Source of the DNA: JAFASC01 sp036265935
Lineage (GTDB): Bacteria > Pseudomonadota > Alphaproteobacteria > Rhizobiales > Beijerinckiaceae
NCBI GenBank assembly: GCA_036265935.1
Contig: DATAOB010000073.1
Span: forward strand, 44,276 to 108,275
DNA length: 64,000 nucleotides
Direction of reading: 5' to 3'
Every line of letters begins with the position of its first letter. Within the stretch, counting starts at the first letter, position 1. Below the pieces are notes generated by a model. It searched no databases and had not been told where the DNA came from. It saw only the letters and a program-made list of their open reading frames with translations. The position numbers were made by a program, and so were the translations under genes. Of this stretch, positions 25,202 to 33,462 are shown in pieces.

Positions 25202-26401
25202 CTACGCCCGTCCGATAATCGAGATCGAGCACACATTCTGGTGCGGGAAGCCGCCGAGATTGTGCGTCAATCCAAGCGTCGGCTCCTTGGTGCGCTGCCG
25301 TGGCCCGGCGCGGCCCTGCATCTGCAGAAAAAGCTCGTAGATCATGCGCAGGCCGGAGGCGCCGATCGGATGGCCGAAACACTTTAACCCGCCATCGATC
25401 TGGCAGGGGATTGTCCCGTCCGCATCGTAGAAGCCGTCGAGCACGTCGTTGATCGCGCGGCCTTCGGCGGAAATGTGCAGGTCCTCCATCGTGACGAGCT
25501 CGGTCACGGAGAAGCAATCGTGCACTTCGATGAGATCGATCTCGCTGCGCGGGTCCCTCACGCCGGCTTCCTGGTAAGCGCGCTTCGATGCGACGCGCGT
25601 CGTCGCAAAGTATGAGCCGTCCCAGGAATTGTGCTGCGCCTCGACGCCGTTCGAGACCGAAAGCTGCAGCGCCTTCACCGTGATGAGATCGCGCTTGCCG
25701 AGACTGCGCGCAATCTCCGGCGTGGTGACGATGGCGCAGGCCGATCCATCCGAGACGCCGCAGCAATCGAACAGGCCGAGCGGCTCGGCGACAAGCGGCG
25801 CGCCGAGCACCTGATCGACGCTGATCGCGCTGCGCAAATGCGCCTTGGGATTACGCGTCGCGTTGTCGTGGCTCTTCACCGAGATATGCGCCATCGCGCG
25901 CTTCAGATCGTCGCGTGTCGCGCCGTGCTTGGCGCGATAGGCCGCGGCGAGTTGCGCGAACGAGCCGGGCGCGGAGAAATTCGCCCACCACATTTGATTG
26001 AGGTTGCCGCGGCTGCGCTGCGGCAGCCCGCCATACCCCGTGTCCTTCAGTTTTTCGACGCCGAGCGCCAGCGCGATGTCGGCGGCGCCGGACGCGACCG
26101 CATAAACCGCGCCGCGGAACGCTTCCGTCCCCGAGGCACAATAATTTTCGACGCGCGTCACCGGGATCAGCGGCAGGCGCAACGCCATGGCGAGCGGCAC
26201 GCCGGATTTGCCGACATGCTGCTCCTCGATCGCGGTTGCGAGCCACGCCGCCTCGATCTGGTTCTTCTCGATCCCGGCATCCGCGATCGCTTCCTCGAAC
26301 GCTTCGACCATGAGGTCGTCGGCCTCGCGGTCCCAGCGCTCGCCGAATTTGGAGCAGCCCATGCCGAGAATGGCGACTTTGTCGCGAATGCCACTTGCCA
26401 T
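25202..26401 (-). CDS. Thiolase (SCP-x / lipid-transfer type acetyl-CoA acetyltransferase)
   Basis: 399 aa. SCP2-thiolase class: nucleophile Cys in VENYCASGTEAF, HDCFSVTELVTMEDL, and a C-terminal GHPIGASG His motif. The active-site residues are present, unlike in Ltp2-type aldolases that have lost them. ATG 26401 begins 1 bp after the stop of the HMGCS-like/DUF35 fusion, so the two are coupled. It would cleave or form a 3-oxoacyl-CoA, probably as a complex with that partner. Confidence 0.88.
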   Translation of the reverse strand: MASGIRDKVAILGMGCSKFGERWDREADDLMVEAFEEAIADAGIEKNQIEAAWLATAIEEQHVGKSGVPLAMALRLPLIPVTRVENYCASGTEAFRGAVYAVASGAADIALALGVEKLKDTGYGGLPQRSRGNLNQMWWANFSAPGSFAQLAAAYRAKHGATRDDLKRAMAHISVKSHDNATRNPKAHLRSAISVDQVLGAPLVAEPLGLFDCCGVSDGSACAIVTTPEIARSLGKRDLITVKALQLSVSNGVEAQHNSWDGSYFATTRVASKRAYQEAGVRDPRSEIDLIEVHDCFSVTELVTMEDLHISAEGRAINDVLDGFYDADGTIPCQIDGGLKCFGHPIGASGLRMIYELFLQMQGRAGPRQRTKEPTLGLTHNLGGFPHQNVCSISIIGRA

Positions 26402-26402
26402 G

Positions 26403-27863
26403 TCAGCCTCCTGTTTGGGCTGTCGCCGCGGGCGCGGCTTTCCAAAAATAGCGCACAAAGCCACGTTGCGGATCGCGGTCTTTGACGCGGAACACCATGT
26501 CCATGTCGCGGCCGACTTCGAGGTCGCGCGGCTTGATGTCGGTGAAATCCATCATGATGCGGCCGCCGACCTCGAACTGGATCATGCCGTAGCAGGCCGG
26601 CGGATCGGGCGTGTAGGTGAGCTCGTCCGCGGTGTAGCTCATGATCTTGCCGTTGAGATCGGCGAAAGGTTGGTCTTCCTGCGTGTGCGCCGCATTGCAA
26701 TTCGGATTGACGCAGATGTTGGACTTCGGGAATTGCACCGTGCCGCAGACGCTGCAGCGCCCGCCGATAAAGCCGGTCAGCATGTCGCGTTTGCGATACA
26801 GTGCGGAGAGCGCGGTCGCTTTGTCGACCTCGGAGCGCATGCCGCGCTCCATCGTGACGAGCTCGTTGAACGAGAGGAATCGCTGATAGTTCTTTTCCTC
26901 GCGTCGGCGCGCGAGATGGCCTTTGACGCCGAGCTTCGGCTTGAAATTCGCGATGCGCTCGGTCGCGCGGAAAGCGAGCACATCCGAGCCCTGGCCGAAG
27001 CCGGCGACGAGGATAAGGTCGCCGGTTTTGGCACTCTCCAGCGCACGCGCGAGCATGAGCAGCGGATGCGCCGCGCCGGTCTCGCCGCAGGTCGCGTTCA
27101 TATTGTCTTGCACGGCGTCGTCGCGCATCCCGGCCTTCTTGGCGAGCGAGGCGACGACGCGCGGCAATGTGCACGGCATGCAGAAGGCGGAGACGTCTGT
27201 GGCTTTGATGTTCGCGTCCTGCAAGAGCGCCGCGAGTGTCTCCGCCACGATCTTCTGGTAGCCCTCGTCGCGAATCCAGCGCTCCTCCCAGGGGTAATCG
27301 TAGGCGAATCCGTCGGCGCGGTAATGATCAACGAAATCGATCGTGCGCGTCGCCTTGCCGACGAGCTCGGCGATGACGTCGCCGCTGCCGACAAGCAGCG
27401 CTGCGGCGCCGTCGCCCACATCCATCTCCAGCGTGCCCGCCGCCTTTGTCTGCCGCTTATCGGCAGCGATCACCAGCTGCGGACCGGAATCCGCGGCCTC
27501 CAACGCCAGCGCCAGCGCCGACGTGCCGGCGCGCTGCGTCGCGGCGTGATCGTGCGCTGCCGTCTCGCTCTTTAGATTGAGCGCACCGGCGACGATGCCG
27601 GCATTGAGCCGATCCAGAAACGGAAAGCTGGTCGAAGCGAAGTGCAGCGCTGATATGTCGTCGCGGTCGCGCTCGCCGAGGCAGTCGCGCGCGGCGGCGA
27701 CCGCCATCGTCACCGAGTCCTCGTCCCAATTCGCCATGGCGCGCTCGCCCTTGGCGCGCGATTTCAGAGCGCTGTTGAACCAGCCATTCGCCTGCGCGAT
27801 CGCGGCGCGCGACAGCCGCCGCAAGGGGATGTAGCCGCCGTAAGCCAGTATGCCGCGCGTCAT
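26403..27863 (-). CDS. HMG-CoA synthase-like (thiolase fold) protein fused to a DUF35 OB-fold/zinc ribbon
   Basis: 486 aa. Residues 1 to about 320 are a HMG-CoA synthase/KAS III-like thiolase fold; about 330-486 are a DUF35 domain with the zinc ribbon C370-C373-C384-C389 and an OB-fold. Where HMG-CoA synthases have the nucleophile Cys (pattern NACxGGTSAL), this protein reads ATQRAGTSAL, with Gln at position 110, so it should not form the usual acyl-enzyme. In archaea a DUF35 protein bridges a thiolase and HMG-CoA synthase. Here the thiolase gene follows by 1 bp. A scaffold or decarboxylase-like role is possible. Confidence 0.82.
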   Translation of the reverse strand: MTRGILAYGGYIPLRRLSRAAIAQANGWFNSALKSRAKGERAMANWDEDSVTMAVAAARDCLGERDRDDISALHFASTSFPFLDRLNAGIVAGALNLKSETAAHDHAATQRAGTSALALALEAADSGPQLVIAADKRQTKAAGTLEMDVGDGAAALLVGSGDVIAELVGKATRTIDFVDHYRADGFAYDYPWEERWIRDEGYQKIVAETLAALLQDANIKATDVSAFCMPCTLPRVVASLAKKAGMRDDAVQDNMNATCGETGAAHPLLMLARALESAKTGDLILVAGFGQGSDVLAFRATERIANFKPKLGVKGHLARRREEKNYQRFLSFNELVTMERGMRSEVDKATALSALYRKRDMLTGFIGGRCSVCGTVQFPKSNICVNPNCNAAHTQEDQPFADLNGKIMSYTADELTYTPDPPACYGMIQFEVGGRIMMDFTDIKPRDLEVGRDMDMVFRVKDRDPQRGFVRYFWKAAPAATAQTGG

Positions 27864-27864
27864 G

Positions 27865-28785
27865 TTACAGCGGGTCCCAGGAGAAAATGTCGCCGGAGCG
27901 GTCGAGTGGGTAGAACGAGCTCTTCATCGCCGGAATGGCGCGATTGGCGATCGTCTGCGGGGTCCATCCTTCCGCCGAATGCACCGAGCGCACCGGCCGC
28001 GACTGGCTCATCAGGAAAATTTCGTTCATGCGCGCGGCGAAAATCTGGCCGGTCACGTCCTTGGCGAGATCGCTCGCGAGATAGGCGACGATCGGCGCGA
28101 TTTTTTCCGGCCCCATCGCCTTGATGCGTTCGACGCGCGCTTTCTCCTCCGGCGTCTCGTCCGGAATCGTGCCGATGAGCCGGCTCCAGGCGAAAGGCGA
28201 CACGCAATTCGAGCGCACATTGAAGCGCTGCATGTCGAGCGCGATCGATTTCGACAGGCCGACAATGCCCATTTTCGCCGCGGCATAATTCGCCTGACCA
28301 AAATTGCCGACGAGCCCACTCGTCGAGGTGAAATGCACGAACGAGCCCGATTCCTGCTCGCGGAAATGCGTCGCCGCGGCGCGCGAGACGTAGAAGCTGC
28401 CGAGAAGATGCACTTTGATGACGAGCTCGAAATCGACGACGCTCATGCGGTGAAAAATGCGGTCGCGCAGGATGCCGGCATTGTTGACGACACAGTCGAT
28501 GCGGCCGAAGGCGTCGATCGCCGTCTTGACGATGTTTGCCGCCGCCGCGGGCTCAGCAACGGAATCGAAATTCGGCACTGCTTCGCCGCCGTCGGCGCGG
28601 ATCGCCTCGACGACCTCCTGCGCCGGCCCCTCGGCGCCGCCGCCCTCGCCCTCGGCGCTGCCGCCGAGATCGTTGACGACGACCTTGGCGCCCTCGCGCG
28701 CTGAGAGGAGCGCGATCTCGCGGCCGATGCCGCGGCCGGCGCCGGTCACGACGACGACTTTACGCGCGAGAATTCCGTCGGCCAT
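27865..28785 (-). CDS. SDR-family 3-hydroxyacyl-CoA dehydrogenase-like protein
   Basis: 306 aa from ATG 28785. Motifs: TGAGRGIG, NNAGILRDR, catalytic Ser in HFTSTSG and YAAAK. The insert VVVNDLGGSAEGEGGG is that of MFE-2-type hydroxyacyl-CoA dehydrogenases. First gene of a three-gene minus-strand operon with the HMGCS-like/DUF35 fusion and the thiolase, each separated by 1 bp. A dehydrogenase followed by a thiolase is the logical end of one beta-oxidation turn. Confidence 0.87.
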   Translation of the reverse strand: MADGILARKVVVVTGAGRGIGREIALLSAREGAKVVVNDLGGSAEGEGGGAEGPAQEVVEAIRADGGEAVPNFDSVAEPAAAANIVKTAIDAFGRIDCVVNNAGILRDRIFHRMSVVDFELVIKVHLLGSFYVSRAAATHFREQESGSFVHFTSTSGLVGNFGQANYAAAKMGIVGLSKSIALDMQRFNVRSNCVSPFAWSRLIGTIPDETPEEKARVERIKAMGPEKIAPIVAYLASDLAKDVTGQIFAARMNEIFLMSQSRPVRSVHSAEGWTPQTIANRAIPAMKSSFYPLDRSGDIFSWDPL

Positions 28786-28953
28786 CCACAGCTTTCGAAC
28801 GAGCGAGCAAAAGCCGTTCTTGCACCAGGCTGGACGAAGCGTCAACGAGTTCGCGCCGCGCCGTTCGGCCAAGTTTGCTCTGACTTTGCATGCGGTTTAG
28901 GAAGCAGCGATGCGACCGATTAGTGATCGGCGTCGCGGTCCGGTCGACGCCAA

Positions 28954-30237
28954 GTGAATGTCCTGCTGATCGGCTCCGGCGGGCGCGAGCACGCACTCGC
29001 GCTGTCGCTGGCCAAAACCCCGCGTCTTTCCAAGCTGTTCATCGCGCCCGGCAATCCGGGCACGGCACAAGTTGGCGAGAATGCGGTTGTAGATGTTGCC
29101 GATCATTCGGCGGTCTTGAATTTCTGCCGGTTGATGCGCATCGAGTTTGTCGTCGTCGGTCCCGAGCAGCCGCTCGTCGAGGGACTCGTCGACTCGTTGG
29201 AAGCAGCGGGAATAGCCGGCTTCGGTCCGACGCGTGCCGCGGCGCGGCTCGAGGGATCGAAAGCGTTCACGAAAGAACTTTGCCGGCGCTACTCCATTCC
29301 GACGGCGCAATTCGAGCGGTTCACGGACCGCGAAGCGGCGCTGAACTATGTGCGCGCGCGTGGTGCGCCGGTTGTCGTCAAAGCCGATGGATTGGCTTCC
29401 GGCAAGGGCGTGATCATCGCGCAGAGTCTTGCGGAAGCGGAAGCAGCTATTGAGTCGATGTTTTCCGGCGCATTCGGCAGCGCCGGGGCAGAGATCGTGG
29501 TCGAGGAATTGCTCGAAGGCGAGGAGATTTCCTTCTTCGCTTTATGCGACGGCAGCCGTGCGCTGCCGTTTGCCTCGGCGCAAGATCACAAGCGTGTCGG
29601 CGACGGCGATACCGGGCCGAATACCGGCGGCATGGGCGCTTACTCCCCCGCGCCGGTCTTCACGGACGACCTACAGGCGCGCGTCATGCGCGAAATCGTC
29701 ACGCCGACGATTTGCGCGATGACGGCGGAGGGCGCGCCATTCAAAGGCGCCTTGTTTGCCGGCCTGATGATTACCGCGGAGGGGCCGAAGCTCATCGAAT
29801 TCAATGCGCGCTTTGGCGATCCCGAGACGCAGGCCATCCTGCCGCGGCTCGAAAGCGATCTTTTAATGCTGATGCAGCAATGCGCGCGGGGAAATCTCAC
29901 GGCTGACGCCGTTCGATTGTCAGATGAGATCGCGCTGACCGTCGTCATGGCGGCAGAAGGTTATCCCGGCGCACCCAGGAAAGGCACGGAAATCCGCGGG
30001 CTAGAGAAAGCCGAGCGCATGCCGCACATTATCGTGACGCATGCCGGCACGCGCCGCGACGGCAAGCGGCTCGTTGCCGATGGCGGGCGCGTGCTCAACA
30101 TCACCGCGATCGGCCGGGATATCGCCGAGGCACAAAAGCGCGCTTATGCCGCCGTAGATGCCATCGATTGGCCCGAAGGTTTCTGCCGCCGCGACATCGG
30201 CTGGCGAGCGCTCACGCCGTCATTGCGAGGAGCGTAG
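28954..30237 (+). CDS. purD: Phosphoribosylamine-glycine ligase (GAR synthetase)
   Basis: 427 aa ATP-grasp enzyme of purine synthesis, joining phosphoribosylamine and glycine. Motifs: VLLIGSGGREHALALSLAK at the start, KADGLASGKGV (ATP loop), FASAQDHKRVGDGDTGPNTGGMGAYSP and EFNARFGDPETQAILPRL (metal ligands). The start is GTG 28954. The last codons and the TAG stop lie inside a family A palindrome, so the natural C-terminus was probably altered when that repeat arrived. Confidence 0.95.
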   Translation: MNVLLIGSGGREHALALSLAKTPRLSKLFIAPGNPGTAQVGENAVVDVADHSAVLNFCRLMRIEFVVVGPEQPLVEGLVDSLEAAGIAGFGPTRAAARLEGSKAFTKELCRRYSIPTAQFERFTDREAALNYVRARGAPVVVKADGLASGKGVIIAQSLAEAEAAIESMFSGAFGSAGAEIVVEELLEGEEISFFALCDGSRALPFASAQDHKRVGDGDTGPNTGGMGAYSPAPVFTDDLQARVMREIVTPTICAMTAEGAPFKGALFAGLMITAEGPKLIEFNARFGDPETQAILPRLESDLLMLMQQCARGNLTADAVRLSDEIALTVVMAAEGYPGAPRKGTEIRGLEKAERMPHIIVTHAGTRRDGKRLVADGGRVLNITAIGRDIAEAQKRAYAAVDAIDWPEGFCRRDIGWRALTPSLRGA

Positions 30238-30313
30238 CGACGAAGCAATCCAGGCGAAGTACTGCAATCATGAAGCGTTTGCTCTGGATTGCTTCGCTGC
30301 GCTCGCAATGACG
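30218..30313. repeat. Extragenic palindrome, family A, copy 3 (overlaps the purD end)
   Basis: 96 bp, ends CGTCATTGCGAGGAGCG / CGCTCGCAATGACG, same inner arms as the copies at 5491 and 25101. Its first 20 bases are the last codons of purD. It lies between purD and the convergent reductase gene. Confidence 0.92.
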
Positions 30314-30318
30314 GCTAC

Positions 30319-31293
30319 TTACGCCGGCCGATACGCCGTATCGACCGTCAGCGTGCCGCCGATGGCGCGCGAGACGCAGGCGCAGATCTTGTCGTTGGCG
30401 CGGCGCTGATCCTCGTTGAAGAACACGTCGCGATGATCGATCTCCGAGTCGCAGGCGAGAACGTCTATGGCGCAGAGCCCGCATTCGCCGCGCTCGCAAT
30501 CCGACATGACGTCGATGCCGTGCTTGGCCAGCGCGTGCAGCATCGTCTCGTTGGCCGCAACGGTGATCTCCTGCGCGAGCCGCGGGATTTTCACGACGAA
30601 CGACTCGGGCGCGTGATGTCCCGCCGTGCCGAACGTCTCGAAGCGGAGGTTGGCGATCGGCCGGCGTGAAGCTTTCCACGCTGCTTTCGCATCTTCGAGC
30701 AGGCCCATCGGTCCGCAGAGGTAGAGCTGGCCGTCGGGCGCCAGCGTGTCGATCTCCTGCGCGATATCGATGCGGCGGCCCTCTTCGGAGATATAAAGAT
30801 CGAGCTTGTCGCCATGCGCGGCGGCAAGCTCGTCATGGAAGGGAATGTTGCCGCGCGCGCGGTTGGCGAAAGCCAGCCGGTATTTGTGGCCGGTGCGCTT
30901 CAGCGCCTCCGCCATGGTGATGATCGGCGTGATGCCGATACCGCCGGCGACAAGCAGATAATCCGGCTTGCCGAACGCGAGACTGAACAGATTATGCGGC
31001 TCGGTGATCTTCAGCCGCGCGCCTTCCTCGAGCGACCACATATAGCGCGAGCCGCCGCGGCTTTTGTCCGAGCGCCGCACCGCGATCTTGTACGTATTGT
31101 CGCCGCTGCCGGTGAGCGAATACGAGCGATGATCGGGAAAATCGTCGATCAGCACAGCGATATTGATGTGGCTGCCGGGCGGGAACGGCTTCCACTCCGT
31201 GCCGATCGGCGCAATCTCGAACTCGCGCACGTCAGGCGCGACGTGCCGCGTGCTGACAAGACGGGCGTCGCTCCAATTGAGGATGTCCGGCAT
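30319..31293 (-). CDS. Phthalate-dioxygenase-reductase/VanB-type flavin-iron-sulfur reductase
   Basis: 324 aa. Order of domains as in VanB: FMN/flavin domain with HRSYSLTGS, NAD-binding domain with LLVAGGIGITPIITMAEAL and LYLCGPMGLLEDA, then a plant-type 2Fe-2S domain with CERGECGLC and a later Cys (ICACVSR). It passes electrons from NAD(P)H to the Rieske oxygenase whose gene precedes it by about 15 bp on the same strand. ATG 31293 is favoured over the longer frame because it fits the family length. Confidence 0.9.
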   Translation of the reverse strand: MPDILNWSDARLVSTRHVAPDVREFEIAPIGTEWKPFPPGSHINIAVLIDDFPDHRSYSLTGSGDNTYKIAVRRSDKSRGGSRYMWSLEEGARLKITEPHNLFSLAFGKPDYLLVAGGIGITPIITMAEALKRTGHKYRLAFANRARGNIPFHDELAAAHGDKLDLYISEEGRRIDIAQEIDTLAPDGQLYLCGPMGLLEDAKAAWKASRRPIANLRFETFGTAGHHAPESFVVKIPRLAQEITVAANETMLHALAKHGIDVMSDCERGECGLCAIDVLACDSEIDHRDVFFNEDQRRANDKICACVSRAIGGTLTVDTAYRPA

Positions 31294-31307
31294 GCGCGCT
31301 CCCCAAA

Positions 31308-32420
31308 TCACTCCGCGGCTTGCAGGGCCGGCGTCTGCGTCTCCTTGGCGATCATCCGGTCGATCAGGCGGCGGCACCACATCGGTCCGGCATCGATGTT
31401 CAAGTTGTAGAACGGCTGGCGCGGATGCCGCAGGATCGCGCGCTGCTGCGATTCCAGAAACACCACGTCCTCGTCGTAGACGCCCTGGCCGTTATTGACA
31501 TGCGCGAGATTGATCTTACGCGTGAGCTCCTCGTGGTCGCGATGGAACAGACGCACGAAATTCCAGTGATAGTGGCAGGTCGTCTCCGTCTCCGGCGTGA
31601 CGGCGGCGAGAAAGGCACCGTTGACACCCTGGCTGCGATCGCCCTCCGGCGCGCCGGTGCCGGCGGGTGCCACGCCGACATCGCCGACGACGATCGAGGG
31701 CACCTCGCAGCGGATGATCTGCCAACGGTCGACATTGCCGTCCTTGCCGAGCTGGCGCGCCCAGAACGGCGGCGCCTCGATGTTCTTCATCCAGCGCGTC
31801 ACCGTCACGATGCGATCGGTGTAAGTCACGTCAAACGGCACATCGACGATCGCGTCATGCCCGATGCTGCCGGCATGGACGTAAGTCTCGTGCGTGAGAT
31901 CCATGAGATTGTCGATGACGAGACGGTAATCGCATTTCAAGCTGTAGAACGTGCCGCCTTCGCCGACCCATTCGTCGCCGTCATTCCAATGGAAGTCGGG
32001 CATTTTGGCGGGGTCCGCGAGCGCCGGGTCGCCCGGCCACACCCACACCATGCGATGTCGCTCGACGATGGGAAAAGCGCGCACGCAGGCCGACGGGTTG
32101 ATGGTCTTTTGCGCCGGCATGAAGGTGCAGCGGCCGTCGGAATTGAACTCGATGCCGTGATAGCCACACTGCACGTCGTCGCCCTTGAGATTCCCAAGCG
32201 AGAGCGGCACCAGGCGATGCCAGCAGGCGTCTTCGAGCGCGGCGACGCGGCCGTCGGTGCGCCGATACAGCACGATGTCCTTGTTGCAGACGGTCCGCGC
32301 GGTGAGCTCGCGTTTGATCTCGTGGCTCCAGGCCGCCGCGTACCAGGCGTTCATGGGAAAGCCGCGCTCGGCCGGGGGCGCCGGGTTAGACGCGGGAATC
32401 GGGGCCGTTTTCGCCGCCAT
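31308..32420 (-). CDS. Rieske-type ring-hydroxylating / O-demethylating oxygenase (VanA-like)
   Basis: 370 aa. The Rieske cluster is C66-W-H68 with C85-G-Y-H88. The mononuclear iron site is seen in DNLMDLTHETYVHAGS (Asp and two His). This class (vanillate demethylase, toluenesulfonate and phthalate-type oxygenases) inserts oxygen into aromatic or cyclic substrates. ATG 32420 has a GAGGAGG ribosome site. It pairs with the VanB-type reductase downstream. The sequence does not show which substrate is used, so no symbol is given. Confidence 0.9.
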   Translation of the reverse strand: MAAKTAPIPASNPAPPAERGFPMNAWYAAAWSHEIKRELTARTVCNKDIVLYRRTDGRVAALEDACWHRLVPLSLGNLKGDDVQCGYHGIEFNSDGRCTFMPAQKTINPSACVRAFPIVERHRMVWVWPGDPALADPAKMPDFHWNDGDEWVGEGGTFYSLKCDYRLVIDNLMDLTHETYVHAGSIGHDAIVDVPFDVTYTDRIVTVTRWMKNIEAPPFWARQLGKDGNVDRWQIIRCEVPSIVVGDVGVAPAGTGAPEGDRSQGVNGAFLAAVTPETETTCHYHWNFVRLFHRDHEELTRKINLAHVNNGQGVYDEDVVFLESQQRAILRHPRQPFYNLNIDAGPMWCRRLIDRMIAKETQTPALQAAE

Positions 32421-32575
32421 CGAAAGCCTCCTCGGATCGTTCTTTTCACTCGGTATGTTGCGGGTTCGGGCCAAGTCAATGCGGCGGAATAAGGCGGCGG
32501 CAAAGCCGGAACTTCGCCACGCGCCGGGGGTTTCGCGGGCGGCAAAAAAGCCATCTCACGAAGGGAGGTCCACCG

Positions 32576-33244
32576 ATGAGATTGCTTCTGACCACCGCGG
32601 CCTTGGGCGCGCTCATGGCTGCTTCATCCGCTGTGCCGGCATCGGCCCAGCAAGCCGCCGACTGCGGCAAGTACGGCATGACCTGCGCGCCAATGGGCAA
32701 GAACCTCAACTATACGACCGGCGTGCAAGCCAAGGATTGCGGCCTGTATGGCATGACCTGCCCCAAGGGTGCCGCGACCGCGGCCGCGGCGCCGGCAACG
32801 GTTACTCCGCGCTTCGGCATAACCACCGGGCGGTCGGTCGCACGCACCCGCGTCAGCACGCGGCGTGAAGCGCGCGTGCGGACGGCCGTCGCGGCGCCGG
32901 CAGCAACGACAATCGCTGCTGCTCCGGCCACAACCACGACCGTGCGCACGGGCTACGGCTATGGCTACGGCTACCAGCCGCAATATTCGGGCTATAGCTA
33001 TGGCTATGCGCAGCCCGCTCCCGCGGCGTACGGCTATTATGCGCCCGCGCCCGCCGCTTATGGCTATTACGCGCCGGCGCCGGCGGCGGCCCCGGTCGTG
33101 ACGGGACGGTCTGTGGCGGTCACGACCGCTGCACCGGCACCCGTCGTCGCCGTGGCTCCCACGCCCGGCCCGACCGGATGGTACAATCCGCAGCCCTGGG
33201 GCTACACCTACGCTCAGCCGGCTCTCTCGCCGTGGTATTGGTGA
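32576..33244 (+). CDS. Secreted protein with duplicated Cys motif and Tyr/Gly/Pro/Ala repeats
   Basis: 222 aa. A signal peptide (residues 1 to about 25, cleaved after PASA) is followed by two copies of a C-G-x-Y-G-M-T-C unit (C30/C37 and C55/C62), each of which could be disulfide-closed. Then come a Thr/Ala-rich stretch, GYGYGYGY, and tandem APAAYGYY units (three at about residues 147-172). Low-complexity Tyr-rich tails suggest an envelope or matrix protein. It starts with a GAAGGGAGG ribosome site and ends just before a strong terminator. I do not recognise the family. Confidence 0.7.
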   Translation: MRLLLTTAALGALMAASSAVPASAQQAADCGKYGMTCAPMGKNLNYTTGVQAKDCGLYGMTCPKGAATAAAAPATVTPRFGITTGRSVARTRVSTRREARVRTAVAAPAATTIAAAPATTTTVRTGYGYGYGYQPQYSGYSYGYAQPAPAAYGYYAPAPAAYGYYAPAPAAAPVVTGRSVAVTTAAPAPVVAVAPTPGPTGWYNPQPWGYTYAQPALSPWYW

Positions 33245-33258
33245 TCTGACGTAGAAAG

Positions 33259-33299
33259 GAGCTCCGCCCTCGGCTCGGCCGAGGGCGGAGCTCTTTATT
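33259..33299 (+). terminator. Strong intrinsic terminator
   Basis: A perfect 16-bp stem (GAGCTCCGCCCTCGGC / GCCGAGGGCGGAGCTC) with a 3-base loop, followed by TTTATT. It lies 15 bp after the secreted-protein stop. Confidence 0.85.
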
Positions 33300-33370
33300 G
33301 AGAGGCCTAAAGGACGGCACGTAAAGCGTTCGAGGATTACCGCGGACGCGTTTTACATAAGCCTGAAAAC

Positions 33371-33400
33371 TTGACCCTCCGCCGCCGCCAGCGGTGATAT
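33371..33400 (+). promoter_or_regulatory. Candidate promoter of the HtrA-like protease gene
   Basis: TTGACC at 33371-33376, an 18-base spacer, then TGATAT at 33395-33400, 62 bases before the ATG. Read by eye only. Confidence 0.4.
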
Positions 33401-33462
33401 GCTCGGCCGGCACGAGCTTTTGCGCGTCAGGCAATGTGCCAATGGCTTTCGGAGGGGCATCG

